Notes: generated by a model not told the origin, from the sequence alone. Positions 43,995 through 52,151 are shown, counted from the first letter of the stretch. The stretch is DNA of 64,000 nucleotides from Thalassospira lucentensis (GCF_011806425.1 NZ_JAATOV010000003.1:124001-188000); one strand, 5' to 3'. A program made the numbers and translations.

Positions 43995-44048
43995 ATGGAA
44001 AACGTCATTTGCTTGTTCGCTGAGTTTTATTACGGCCCTGCCACATAA
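43995..44048 (+). CDS. Phe/Tyr-rich leader peptide of a probable attenuator
   Basis: A 17-residue ORF, MENVICLFAEFYYGPAT, with TAA at 44046. Four of 17 residues are aromatic, three of them consecutive (TTT TAT TAC at 44025-44033). There is no Shine-Dalgarno site, but the predicted transcription start coincides with the ATG, so it could be translated from a leaderless mRNA. A terminator hairpin follows at 44069-44100, and the next gene is a prephenate/arogenate dehydrogenase making tyrosine. This is the layout of ribosome-mediated attenuation: scarce charged tRNA-Tyr or tRNA-Phe stalls the ribosome and changes downstream RNA pairing. Confidence 0.75.
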   Translation: MENVICLFAEFYYGPAT

Positions 44049-44094
44049 GGCGGGAGCGTTTTCTATGTTCAACCGCTGCGTCGTCGGCGGTTGA
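44037..44094 (+). promoter_or_regulatory. Competing RNA pairings of the tyrA attenuator
   Basis: CCTGCC (44037-44042) can pair with GGCGGG (44049-44054) around the leader stop codon. The same GGCGG can instead pair with CCGCT (44073-44077, the last pair a G-U wobble), which is the 5' arm of the terminator. A second GGCGG (44086-44090) in the 3' arm competes for that CCGC. Stalling at the Tyr codons would cover CCTGCC and free GGCGGG. Reaching the stop would cover GGCGGG and allow termination. Confidence 0.6.
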
Positions 44095-44100
44095 TTTTTT
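44069..44100 (+). terminator. Intrinsic terminator within the tyrA leader
   Basis: TCAACCGC (44069-44076) pairs with GCGGTTGA (44087-44094), with a ten-base interior, followed directly by six T residues. It ends 44 bases before the tyrA-like start codon, so it must be bypassed for expression. Confidence 0.85.
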
Positions 44101-44144
44101 AAAAAAAGGCAAGCACCGGCATCGCGGCTCTTTGGAGACAGACG

Positions 44145-44996
44145 ATGCCTTTTTTATTTCCTTCTCATCCGACCATCGGGATTTTCGGGTTTGGCGCCTT
44201 TGGGCGATTAACCGCCGGACATCTGGCGGATCATTTTTCGGTTTTTGTGCATGATCGCGACGCCGATGCGCTGGCTGCGCATGTGTCAAATGCGGATCAT
44301 CCAAACATTCATGCCGCAAGTCTGGCGACCGTCGCCCGCTGCGATATGGTTATCTTAGCTGTGCCGGTCGCAGAAATGCGGTCAGTGATTGCGGCGATTT
44401 CACCTTACCTTCGGCGTGGGGCCGTCGTTTTGGATGTTGGTTCTGTCAAAATGGATCCAGCACGCGTGATGCTTGATGGGCTTCCTGACCATGTCGAGAT
44501 CATTGGAACCCATCCGTTATTTGGCCCACAAAGTGCGCGTGATGGCATTGCCGGGCTTAAGATTGCGATATGCCCGGTACGCGGCCAGCAATACAAACGA
44601 TTGGCTGCGTTCTTGCGCCACGTTCTTGGATTAAAAGTATTTGTGGTTACTCCAGAAGAGCACGACCGCGAAGCCGCCGTGGTGCAGGGTGTCACGCATC
44701 TGATTGCCAAGGTGCTGGTGAAAATGGACCCGTTGCCGACCCGGATGACGACCGCAAGCTTTGATTTGTTGCTCAAAGCTACCGAGATGGTGCGCTACGA
44801 CGCGCCAAGCGTTTTCTGGGCAATTGAAAATGCCAACCCCTATGCCCGCGATGTCAGAGAGAACTTTTTTGATTTGGCCGCCGGTGTGCGGGACCAATTA
44901 TCTGAAAATTTATCGTCTGGGTTGGTGGCAACGGACGACGTCGTCAATGTTAACGAACCGGAAATGCTGCATCGCAACGCTGGGGCTGTGGCGTGA
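44145..44996 (+). CDS. tyrA: Prephenate/arogenate dehydrogenase family protein (TyrA-like)
   Basis: A 283-residue NAD(P)-dependent enzyme. The nucleotide-binding loop is IGIFGFGAFGRLTAGHLADH, then VILAVPVAEM, VLDVGSVKMDPARVM, EIIGTHPLFGPQSARDG (with the substrate-site His) and EEHDREAAVVQGVTHLIAKVL. There is no chorismate mutase or ACT domain. It should convert prephenate or arogenate to the tyrosine precursor or tyrosine; the compact form without ACT resembles arogenate dehydrogenases. GGAG precedes the ATG. An aromatic leader peptide and terminator upstream imply attenuation by tyrosine and/or phenylalanine supply. Confidence 0.85.
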   Translation: MPFLFPSHPTIGIFGFGAFGRLTAGHLADHFSVFVHDRDADALAAHVSNADHPNIHAASLATVARCDMVILAVPVAEMRSVIAAISPYLRRGAVVLDVGSVKMDPARVMLDGLPDHVEIIGTHPLFGPQSARDGIAGLKIAICPVRGQQYKRLAAFLRHVLGLKVFVVTPEEHDREAAVVQGVTHLIAKVLVKMDPLPTRMTTASFDLLLKATEMVRYDAPSVFWAIENANPYARDVRENFFDLAAGVRDQLSENLSSGLVATDDVVNVNEPEMLHRNAGAVA

Positions 44997-45236
44997 TATA
45001 TTTGATTTGTTTGAGTTTTTGGTCAGCGTAAGGGGATAAGTACCCAACTTGAAACGGTTCAGTTATGACGCTGTGGAATAGATGATGTGCAAACTTAGGT
45101 AATTGAGGATCGAATAACTTCAGGGCATATTGCAACGCAGAAGTTGATGAGCAGGACGCGCCATCAAAACAGAGGCCAACAAACGAACCGGCTTTTAAGG
45201 CAGCGTTCTTAAAATAGTAACCCAAGGAGATTTACC

Positions 45237-45401
45237 ATGATCTTGTCCAGTATTTTTGTTGCTGTTCGCCGTTGGGCCTATGCTCGCTCAGTTGCGAATG
45301 AACTTTACGGTCTTGATAAACGCGATCTTGACGACGTTGGGATTTCCCAGTGGCAGATCAAAGACGTTGCTCGTAAAGCTGCTCGCGAAGCGATTGCATA
45401 A
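45237..45401 (+). CDS. DUF1127 domain small protein
   Basis: A 54-residue protein starting after a strong AAGGAGA. The N-terminal part ILSSIFVAVRRWAYARSVANEL is followed by the DUF1127 signature LYGLDKRDLDDVGISQWQIKDVARKAA. Such Arg-rich small proteins are abundant in alphaproteobacteria. Some members affect sRNA turnover, phosphate or envelope-related phenotypes and motility, but no general mechanism is known. It stands alone with a terminator 44 bp downstream. The 240 bp before it show no gene. Confidence 0.88.
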   Translation: MILSSIFVAVRRWAYARSVANELYGLDKRDLDDVGISQWQIKDVARKAAREAIA

Positions 45402-45444
45402 CGCCAGCGATATATCGGCACCCTTTATCGGGATTGCCAGTGCG

Positions 45445-45475
45445 AAAGCCGGACACATGTCCGGCTTTTTGTGTT
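45445..45475 (+). terminator. Intrinsic terminator after the DUF1127 gene
   Basis: AAAGCCGGACA pairs with TGTCCGGCTTT, followed by more T residues (45445-45470). Confidence 0.9.
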
Positions 45476-45538
45476 TTTGGCTGTTTCATATGCCGCCCAT
45501 GGCTGAGCCGGTCGACTGATTGCTTGATGTGCAGGTTG

Positions 45539-47113
45539 CTACAATAAGTTCTCTTGCTTGGGGACCTTGGTAAGTTTGCCGTCATCAAGTTTTTGCAAAA
45601 ACGTATCGGCCTGCGCGATTAGATCGCGTTTGGTGTCATCGTTCATCCGTGCCCAATTGCGGTACGGCATGCCAAGGCGCGGGTTCTTCCCCAGTTTATC
45701 GGAATTTCGGTCCATAAAATGCCAGTACAGTGCGTTGAATGGGCAGGCATCCGGGCCAGTCTTTTTATTGGGCGAAAATTGGCAGTCATCGCAGTAATCA
45801 GACATGCGATCGATATATTTGCCACTGGCGGCATAGGGTTTGGACGCCATTTTCCCACCATCGGCATAAAGCGCCATGCCGAATGTGTTGGGCAACTCGA
45901 CCCATTCAAACGCATCAATATAAACCCCAAGATACCAGTCACAGACTTCCTGTGGGTTTAAACCGGCCAACAGCGAAAAATTGCCAATCACCATTAAGCG
46001 CTGAATGTGATGGGCATAGGCATTTTCAAGGGTTTCACCGATCGCCTGTTGCAGACAGTTCATCGGCACATCCGCGCCCCAGAAAAAGTCTGGTAGCGAC
46101 CGTTTGGCATTGAAATGATTACCTTTGCCATAATCATCGCCCATGAACCAATAAAGACCCCGGACATATTCCCGCCAGCCCAGAATTTGGCGAATGAAAC
46201 CCTCCACCGCATTTAACGGGGCCTTGTCATCGTGATAGGCTTTCTCAGCTGCGCGGCAGACTTCATCGGGTAACAGTAAACCGATATTGATATAGGGGCT
46301 GATCAGCGCGTGATAGACCGTCGGGCTTTTGACTGTCATGGCGTCCTGATAATCGCCAAAGTGCGGCAGTCGATGGGCTATGAAATGATCAAGGGCAGAA
46401 AGGGCGTCATCGCGGGTCACGGCCCAGCCAAAGGATTGTGTATCACCGACCGCATTCGGAAAATCATCGACGACCTTTGACAAAAGATCGCGGGTGATAT
46501 CGTCTGGCTTAAATGTTTTGGGTGATGTTGGGCTCACTTCATCGGGCAGACGTTTACGATTGTCGTGATCAAAGTTCCACTGACCGCCAACCGGCTTTTC
46601 ATCTGGTTCCATCAGGATGCCTGTTTCGCGCCGTAATCCGCGATAGAAATATTCCATCCGCAGTTCTTTGCGGTCCTTGGCAAAATCTGCAAAGGCCGAA
46701 ATGGGTGCGAAAAAGCGATCATCAGGCCGAACTGATACGGACGCGCCAAGGTCTTTTCCCCATGTATTGATTTCATGGTGCACACGCCATTCGCCGGGCT
46801 CGGCAATAATCACGCGTGAAATGCCATGATCTGCCATGGCGGTTTTAAGGGCGGCGGAAAAACTGTCGGTTGGACGGGTTTCATAGTCAAAATAATCAAC
46901 CTGGAAACCGTCATCACGCAGTGCGTTGGCAAAGTGACGCATTGCCGACAGGATCAGGACGATCTTTTGGCGGTGATGCGGGGCATAGGCTGCTTCGCAT
47001 TTGGGTTCCGCCATGACGATCAGGTCTTGATCGGGATCGGCATCCGATAAGCTGGAAACAGATCGGCTTAGCTGATCGCCCAGGACGAAACGAATGGTGC
47101 GAAGTTTGGACAT
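45539..47113 (-). CDS. FeS-type cryptochrome/photolyase (PhrB-like)
   Basis: 524 residues from the ATG at 47113; a longer in-frame start is less likely. The N-terminal antenna domain begins IRFVLGDQLSRSVSSL. The FAD domain contains FIRQILGWREYVRGLYW, NAYAHHIQRLMVIGNFSLLAG and EWVELPNTFGMALYADGG. The C-terminal YCDDCQFSPNKKTGPDACPFNALYW supplies three of the four Cys ligands of the 4Fe-4S cluster in the FeS-BCP class. Members repair (6-4) photoproducts or act as light sensors. The His in AHHIQRLM agrees with a (6-4)-type active site. Transcribed alone on the minus strand. Confidence 0.9.
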   Translation of the reverse strand: MSKLRTIRFVLGDQLSRSVSSLSDADPDQDLIVMAEPKCEAAYAPHHRQKIVLILSAMRHFANALRDDGFQVDYFDYETRPTDSFSAALKTAMADHGISRVIIAEPGEWRVHHEINTWGKDLGASVSVRPDDRFFAPISAFADFAKDRKELRMEYFYRGLRRETGILMEPDEKPVGGQWNFDHDNRKRLPDEVSPTSPKTFKPDDITRDLLSKVVDDFPNAVGDTQSFGWAVTRDDALSALDHFIAHRLPHFGDYQDAMTVKSPTVYHALISPYINIGLLLPDEVCRAAEKAYHDDKAPLNAVEGFIRQILGWREYVRGLYWFMGDDYGKGNHFNAKRSLPDFFWGADVPMNCLQQAIGETLENAYAHHIQRLMVIGNFSLLAGLNPQEVCDWYLGVYIDAFEWVELPNTFGMALYADGGKMASKPYAASGKYIDRMSDYCDDCQFSPNKKTGPDACPFNALYWHFMDRNSDKLGKNPRLGMPYRNWARMNDDTKRDLIAQADTFLQKLDDGKLTKVPKQENLL

Positions 47114-47300
47114 TGCATCACTTTTTCTTTTGGTTGCACGTTTGTTCCGACTCGTACGGGCGAACCATGCTAAAAGATCGCAACAAGACCCAAATGACAT
47201 TGAAACTTGGCGGACCGATTTGCATTCTCATGTGTGACTGTGCGAATGATTTTTACTAAACTGGCATTCTCGCTTTATTTCCAAAAAAACGCCTAAATTA

Positions 47301-47317
47301 CTGATAATGGTAATCAA
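47301..47317. promoter_or_regulatory. Candidate Fur-like iron box upstream of bacterioferritin
   Basis: CTGATAATGGTAATCAA contains GATAATGGTAATC, close to the repeated GATAAT pattern of classic Fur boxes, with outer arms ATTAC...GTAAT. It lies about 75 bp before the first bacterioferritin gene. Confidence 0.4.
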
Positions 47318-47391
47318 AGGCGCGGTTTTTCCTTGAAACGGCGTCGCGTGATTCCCAATATCTGCCCAGACGAACCATCAGGAGAGCCACC

Positions 47392-47868
47392 ATGAAGGGT
47401 GATCCCAAGATCATCACATATCTTAATCGCATTTTGACCAACCAGTTGACCGCGATTAACCAATATTTCCTGCATGCCCGTATGCTGCGCGATTGGGGCG
47501 TCGAAGAAATGGGCGAGTACGAGTACAAGCTCTCGATCAAGGAAATGAAGCGTGCGGACGATAGCATCGAACGCATTCTGTTTCTTGAAGGGCTGCCCAA
47601 TCTTCAGAACCTTAACAAGCTCATGATTGGTGAGAATGTTGAGGAAATCGTCACATGCGACATGAAGTTTGAATTGGCTTCCTTGCCGCTGCTACGCGAA
47701 GCAATTACCGCCTGTGAAAAGGCCGAGGATTTCGTGACCCGTGATCTTTTGGTCAAGTTCCTTGAAGAACAGGAAGAGCATGTCGATTGGCTCGAGACCG
47801 AGCAATGGCAGCTTGAGAATGTTGGTATGCAAAATTACATCCAGAGCCGTTCAGGCGACGGCGATTAA
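47392..47868 (+). CDS. bfr: Bacterioferritin subunit, heme-ligand type
   Basis: A 158-residue four-helix bacterioferritin very like E. coli Bfr (NQYFLHARML, ERILFLEGLPNLQ, HVDWLETE). The heme axial ligand Met52 is present (KEMKRAD), but the di-iron site is eroded: position 18 is Gln instead of Glu, 54 is Arg instead of His, and 127 is Gln instead of Glu. By E. coli numbering this subunit should bind heme but not act as a ferroxidase. It is 21 bp upstream of a second subunit with the opposite pattern, so a mixed 24-mer is likely. Confidence 0.92.
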   Translation: MKGDPKIITYLNRILTNQLTAINQYFLHARMLRDWGVEEMGEYEYKLSIKEMKRADDSIERILFLEGLPNLQNLNKLMIGENVEEIVTCDMKFELASLPLLREAITACEKAEDFVTRDLLVKFLEEQEEHVDWLETEQWQLENVGMQNYIQSRSGDGD

Positions 47869-47889
47869 TCAGAAGTAGGAGCTTACGCC

Positions 47890-48381
47890 ATGAAGGGCAG
47901 TAAAAAGGTTATCGCCGCACTTAACAAACAGCTTACCGCTGAGTTGTCGGCTGCCGACCAGTACAATACCCACGCCGAAATGTATGCCGATTGGGGCCTG
48001 CACGCGCTGTATGAACGCATGCACCACGAAAAGGACGAAGAGCTTGAGCACGCAAAGCGTTTGATCGAGCGTATCTTGTTCCTTGAAGGCGTTCCAGATA
48101 CCGCATCACGTGAACCGATCAAGATCGGCAAAACCGTGCCAGAGATGATGAAAAATGATCTCGAACACGAATATCACGTGATCAGTCTTTTGAAAAAGGC
48201 GATCAAAATTGCCGAGGAAGAAGACGATTTCCAGACCCGTGCCATGCTGACCGTACTTCTTGACGATAGCGAAGAAGATCACGCGCACTGGCTCGAACAG
48301 CAGGTTCGCCTGATCGATATGATGGGCCTGCAAAACTACATTCAGTTCAAAGCTGCGGGCGAACCAACTCCGCAAGGATAA
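47890..48381 (+). CDS. bfr: Bacterioferritin subunit, ferroxidase type
   Basis: A 163-residue bacterioferritin. Di-iron ligands are in place: Glu18 (TAELSAADQY), Glu51 and His54 (DEELEHAKR), Glu94 (LEHEYH) and the Glu/His pair in SEEDHAHWLE. Position 52 is Leu, so the heme-bridging Met is missing. This subunit should oxidise Fe(II) and feed the mineral core, while the neighbour provides heme for iron release. Such paired subunits are known in Magnetospirillum, Neisseria and Pseudomonas. A terminator follows. Confidence 0.92.
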   Translation: MKGSKKVIAALNKQLTAELSAADQYNTHAEMYADWGLHALYERMHHEKDEELEHAKRLIERILFLEGVPDTASREPIKIGKTVPEMMKNDLEHEYHVISLLKKAIKIAEEEDDFQTRAMLTVLLDDSEEDHAHWLEQQVRLIDMMGLQNYIQFKAAGEPTPQG

Positions 48382-48420
48382 CCCACCGGGTTAATGTCCT
48401 GCTTGACTGTCAGATATCCA

Positions 48421-48452
48421 AAAGGCCCCGATATGTGTCGGGGCCTTTTTCT
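48421..48452 (+). terminator. Intrinsic terminator after the bfr genes
   Basis: AAAGGCCCCGA pairs with TCGGGGCCTTT, followed by T residues. Confidence 0.92.
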
Positions 48453-48506
48453 ATGCGCGGATGGTGGGGCAGTGGATGCGTGCATTCACTAATTGTATTT
48501 TCGTGC

Positions 48507-48537
48507 TTGACCTTCCAGTGGCTGGAAGGTCTATGGT
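48507..48537 (+). promoter_or_regulatory. CueR-type copper promoter of copA
   Basis: TTGACC (-35, 48507-48512) and TATGGT (-10, 48532-48537) are 19 bp apart. The spacer is filled by the dyad ACCTTCCAG-TGG-CTGGAAGGT. Over-long 19-bp spacers with this CTTCCAG/CTGGAAG dyad are the mark of CueR-activated copper promoters; the cueR gene follows copA. Confidence 0.9.
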
Positions 48538-48577
48538 CACCCCATAAAACTGCAAACCGCATTAAGGGTTAACGCAC

Positions 48578-51112
48578 ATGGACCGCAGCACCGACGCCAA
48601 CGACACACCTATTACGGATGATGGGGCAGAGGCCTGCCACACTCAATGTGACAGTGGGCAAGCAACGTCGTCGCAAGACACCAGCGCACCAAGCGCAACC
48701 AATGCTGACCGTGAACTTAAGCTTGAGGTCACTGGCATGAATTGCGGCGGTTGTGCCGGACGGGTCAAGAAATCTGTTGCGGCCCTTGATGGCGTTTCTG
48801 ATGTCGACGTCAATGTGGCGCTGAATACGGCGCATGTCACCTTTGATGGCGATAAGCTTGATACGGCGCGCATTGCGCAGGCCGTGCGCGACGCTGGATA
48901 TGGTGTTGTCGATGAAACTTGGTCCTATGACATTGATGGCATGACCTGTTCGAACTGTGCTGGCCGGGTGGAAAAGGCCTTGGCGGGGTTGCCCGGTGTG
49001 ACAGAAGCCACGGTTAACTTCGCGCTAGAGCAAGCAACGATCACCGCACTTCCCGGTCAAATGAGCGACGATATCGCCATTCGCGCGGTCGAGGATGCCG
49101 GATATCACGCCACATCACGTAACAAAAAATCCGACCAAGACGGTACGGAGCAGACGGACGGTGATACGTCAGGTAAGCCCACAGAGCGGTCATTGCTGTT
49201 GCTAGGCGCATCGATTGTACTCACCGCGCCGCTGGTTGGGCAGATGATTTGGATGTATCTAGGCGTTTCCTATCGGCTGCCGGGCATGGTGGAGCTTGCC
49301 TTGGCGACACCGGTACAGTTTCTGATTGGTTGGCGGTTTTATCGTGGGGCGTATTCTGCCCTGCGTCACGGCAGTGCCAATATGGACGTGCTTGTCGCAC
49401 TGGGCACGTCGGCGGCGTATTTGCTGAGCCTGTATAATCTGATTGTCGCGCAAGGCGGGGAATCGCACCTTTATTTCGAAGCATCGGCTGCGATCATCAC
49501 CTTGATCCTCGGCGGTAAAATCATGGAAGACCGCGCCAAGCGCGGGGCATCCGCCGCCATTCGGGAATTGATGGCACTCCGTCCGCGCCGGGCCCGCAAA
49601 ATGAGCGATGGCAAAGAAGTCGACGTTGATATTAATGAGTTGAATGTTGGCGATATCGTTCGGGTTTTGCCCGGTGAGCGCCTGCCTGTCGATGGAGTGG
49701 TTGAGGCCGGTGAAAGTGACCTTGATGAAAGCCTGATCACGGGCGAAACCCGCCCGGTTGCCCGTGTGGCGGGGGATGAGGTTGTCGGCGGTGCCGTCAA
49801 TGGCACCGGGCGCCTTGATGTGAAGGTCAGTGCGGTTGGTGATGACACCACCTTGTCGCGGATCATTCGGTTGGTGGAAAAGGCTCAAACGGGTAAGGCA
49901 CCGGTGCAAAAACTGGTGGACCGGGTTTCTGCGGTGTTTGTGCCAGTCATCGTCTTGATTGCGTTGGTTACCTTTGCCGGTTGGATGATTGCCGGCGGCG
50001 GGGTGGAACAATCCATCGTTGTTGCCGTATCTGTTTTGGTGATTGCCTGCCCCTGTGCGCTTGGTCTCGCCACACCAACCGCCCTTGTGGCTGGAACGGG
50101 CAGTGCGGCGCGGGCGGGTATTTTGATCCGCAATTTTGATGCGCTCGAACAGGCCCATAACATCGATACCGTTATTTTTGATAAAACCGGTACCTTGACC
50201 GAAGGCACCCCGACTGTGCGAGATATCAATCCGGTTGATGGGATGGATCAAAACGAATTGCTGCGCTATGCCGCCGCGGTTCAGGCCGCAAGCGAGCATC
50301 CGCTGGCCCGCGCGGTGGTATCGGTAGCCCGTGATCAGGAACTTGATATCCCCGATGTTGCGGACTTTAAGGGCACAACCGGTGCTGGCGTGATGGCAAC
50401 GGTAAACGACAAAGTCGTCATCATCGGCACCGATGCCATGCTGCGTGATCAATCGGTTTCGATGCCAGATGCGGCGGTCATCCAAGCCGATATTGCACAT
50501 CACGAAGAACGCGGTCGCACGGTTATTCTTATCGCGATTTCAGGTTCTTATGCCGGTTTTATCACCTTGGAAGACCGCATTCGCGATAGTGCGAAACAGG
50601 CGATTGCCGACCTTAAGGCGCGCGGGATCAATAGCATTATGCTGTCTGGCGACAGTCAGGAAGTGGCAAGCTACGTCGCAGAGCAACTTGGCCTTGAACG
50701 TGGCGAAGGTCGCGTGCGCCCACAGGATAAGGCGCTGGCGGTTGAAAAACTGCGTAAGGAAGGCCGCCAAGTTGCGATGGTTGGCGATGGCATCAATGAC
50801 GCCCCGGCCTTGGCGGCAGCCGATGTTGGCATTGCCATGGGGGCAGGGACCGATGTTGCGATGGAAACAGCGGGCATTACCCTGATGCGGTCCGACCCGG
50901 CATTGGTGGCCGCAGCGATTGATATTTCGATCGCAACGCGTCGTAAGATTGCACAAAACCTGTTTTGGGCATTTGCCTATAACGTTGTGGGTGTACCATT
51001 GGCGGCCTTGGGCGTGCTGAGCCCGGCGATTGCCGGTGCCGCGATGGCGCTTAGCTCCGTCTCGGTGGTGGGGAATTCCCTGACACTGCGTCGTTGGAAG
51101 CCGCGGGGGTAA
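48578..51112 (+). CDS. copA: Copper-exporting P1B-type ATPase with two HMA domains
   Basis: An 844-residue Cu(I) exporter. After a hydrophilic start, two metal-binding domains carry GMNCGGCAGRV (about residue 52) and GMTCSNCAGRVE (about 121). Membrane helices follow, with the ion-path CPC in IACPCALGLATPTALV, the phosphorylation Asp in FDKTGTLTEGTP, the nucleotide-site HP in SEHPLARAV and the hinge GDGINDAPALAAADVGIAMG. It moves Cu(I) from cytosol to periplasm. Expression should be copper-induced through the CueR promoter just upstream, and it is co-transcribed with cueR four bases downstream. Confidence 0.96.
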   Translation: MDRSTDANDTPITDDGAEACHTQCDSGQATSSQDTSAPSATNADRELKLEVTGMNCGGCAGRVKKSVAALDGVSDVDVNVALNTAHVTFDGDKLDTARIAQAVRDAGYGVVDETWSYDIDGMTCSNCAGRVEKALAGLPGVTEATVNFALEQATITALPGQMSDDIAIRAVEDAGYHATSRNKKSDQDGTEQTDGDTSGKPTERSLLLLGASIVLTAPLVGQMIWMYLGVSYRLPGMVELALATPVQFLIGWRFYRGAYSALRHGSANMDVLVALGTSAAYLLSLYNLIVAQGGESHLYFEASAAIITLILGGKIMEDRAKRGASAAIRELMALRPRRARKMSDGKEVDVDINELNVGDIVRVLPGERLPVDGVVEAGESDLDESLITGETRPVARVAGDEVVGGAVNGTGRLDVKVSAVGDDTTLSRIIRLVEKAQTGKAPVQKLVDRVSAVFVPVIVLIALVTFAGWMIAGGGVEQSIVVAVSVLVIACPCALGLATPTALVAGTGSAARAGILIRNFDALEQAHNIDTVIFDKTGTLTEGTPTVRDINPVDGMDQNELLRYAAAVQAASEHPLARAVVSVARDQELDIPDVADFKGTTGAGVMATVNDKVVIIGTDAMLRDQSVSMPDAAVIQADIAHHEERGRTVILIAISGSYAGFITLEDRIRDSAKQAIADLKARGINSIMLSGDSQEVASYVAEQLGLERGEGRVRPQDKALAVEKLRKEGRQVAMVGDGINDAPALAAADVGIAMGAGTDVAMETAGITLMRSDPALVAAAIDISIATRRKIAQNLFWAFAYNVVGVPLAALGVLSPAIAGAAMALSSVSVVGNSLTLRRWKPRG

Positions 51113-51116
51113 GGTC

Positions 51117-51500
51117 ATGAATATTTCGGATGCAGCGACTGAAAGCGGTCTGGCGGCCAAAACCATTCGCTATTACGAAGAGATCGGTTTGGTCAAACCC
51201 GGACGCCTTGCCAATGGCTATCGCGATTATGACGAAGATGATCTGCACAAGTTGCGGTTTTTGCAGCGTGCGCGCGGACTTGGTTTTTCTGTCGAAGATT
51301 GCCGCGGGTTGTTGTCGCTCTATGAAGACCGCAACCGTGCTTCGTCTGACGTGAAAAAGATCGCCCAAACCCATTTGGCGGAAATTGAACGCAAGATCGC
51401 AGAATTGCAAAGTTTGCAAAAAACGCTGTCGCATTTGGTCGATGCCTGCCACGGTGATGGGCGTCCCAATTGCCCGATCATCAATGATTTGGCAAGCTGA
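51117..51500 (+). CDS. cueR: MerR-family copper-responsive regulator CueR
   Basis: A 127-residue MerR protein. The winged helix-turn-helix starts NISDAATESGLAAKTIRYYEEIGLVKP. A dimerisation helix follows, and the C-terminal metal loop has the two Cys of ACHGDGRPNCPI, spaced as in CueR, which binds Cu(I) with two cysteines. It should twist the 19-bp-spacer copA promoter into an active form when copper is bound. Lying directly behind copA, it is positively autoregulated from the same promoter. Confidence 0.93.
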   Translation: MNISDAATESGLAAKTIRYYEEIGLVKPGRLANGYRDYDEDDLHKLRFLQRARGLGFSVEDCRGLLSLYEDRNRASSDVKKIAQTHLAEIERKIAELQSLQKTLSHLVDACHGDGRPNCPIINDLAS

Positions 51501-51579
51501 TAGGGGGAAGTGTCATCGGTACATATCTTCCCACCGATATCCGTGCCCGTAACCACATCGTGTAAAGAAAGCGTTCAGC

Positions 51580-52059
51580 ATGAAAAACAAAGGATTCATG
51601 GCCGTCGGCGCAGTGGTCGGGGCCGCGATTGTCTATAGCATCGTTACCTTTTTTGGACCGGGAACGCGCATCGATCCATCCGTGGAGCTGCGCCCCGATG
51701 ACCTTAAACTCGTGGCACTTGGCAAGAAGGTCTATGACGCCAACTGCGCGTCTTGTCATGGCCGGTCGTTTGAGGGGCAGGAAAATTGGCGCGAACGCGA
51801 TGCCAATGGGTTGTTGCCCGCACCACCCCATGATGAAACCGGCCATACGTGGCATCACCCCGATGCGGTGTTGTTTGCCTTGACCAAATATGGGCCATCG
51901 GTCATGGCGGGGAGTGATTACAAATCCACCATGCCAGGGTTTGATGATGTGCTGAGTGATGAGGAAATCCTGGCAAGCCTGTCTTACGTTAAAAGCCGCT
52001 GGCCAAAGGAAATCCGCAAACGCCACGACGAAATCAACCGTTCGGCCCGAGAGCAATAA
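51580..52059 (+). CDS. Membrane-anchored c-type cytochrome
   Basis: A 159-residue class I cytochrome c. The N-terminal hydrophobic segment (FMAVGAVVGAAIVYSIVTFF) acts as signal/anchor. The heme site is NCASCHGRSFEG and the likely axial Met lies in STMPGFDDVLSDEEI. It should be periplasmic. It follows copA-cueR in the same direction by 80 bp, an arrangement I have seen in other alphaproteobacteria; a role in copper handling or electron transfer is inferred from context only. Confidence 0.85.
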   Translation: MKNKGFMAVGAVVGAAIVYSIVTFFGPGTRIDPSVELRPDDLKLVALGKKVYDANCASCHGRSFEGQENWRERDANGLLPAPPHDETGHTWHHPDAVLFALTKYGPSVMAGSDYKSTMPGFDDVLSDEEILASLSYVKSRWPKEIRKRHDEINRSAREQ

Positions 52060-52151
52060 ATTGGGCGACGCGAAAGTAACAAAGCCTGCCTTAGACGTGC
52101 GATCTATAGCGGGCTTTGTATAAGCAGGATGCTATTGGTGTGTTGTGTTGA

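Noticed and set aside
44005..44319. Minus-strand ORF across the tyrA leader and start
   Set aside because: Basic, motif-free product overlapping a better explained attenuator and gene.
49259..50503. Minus-strand ORF of 414 codons opposite copA
   Set aside because: Antisense of a conserved P-type ATPase, no domains of its own.
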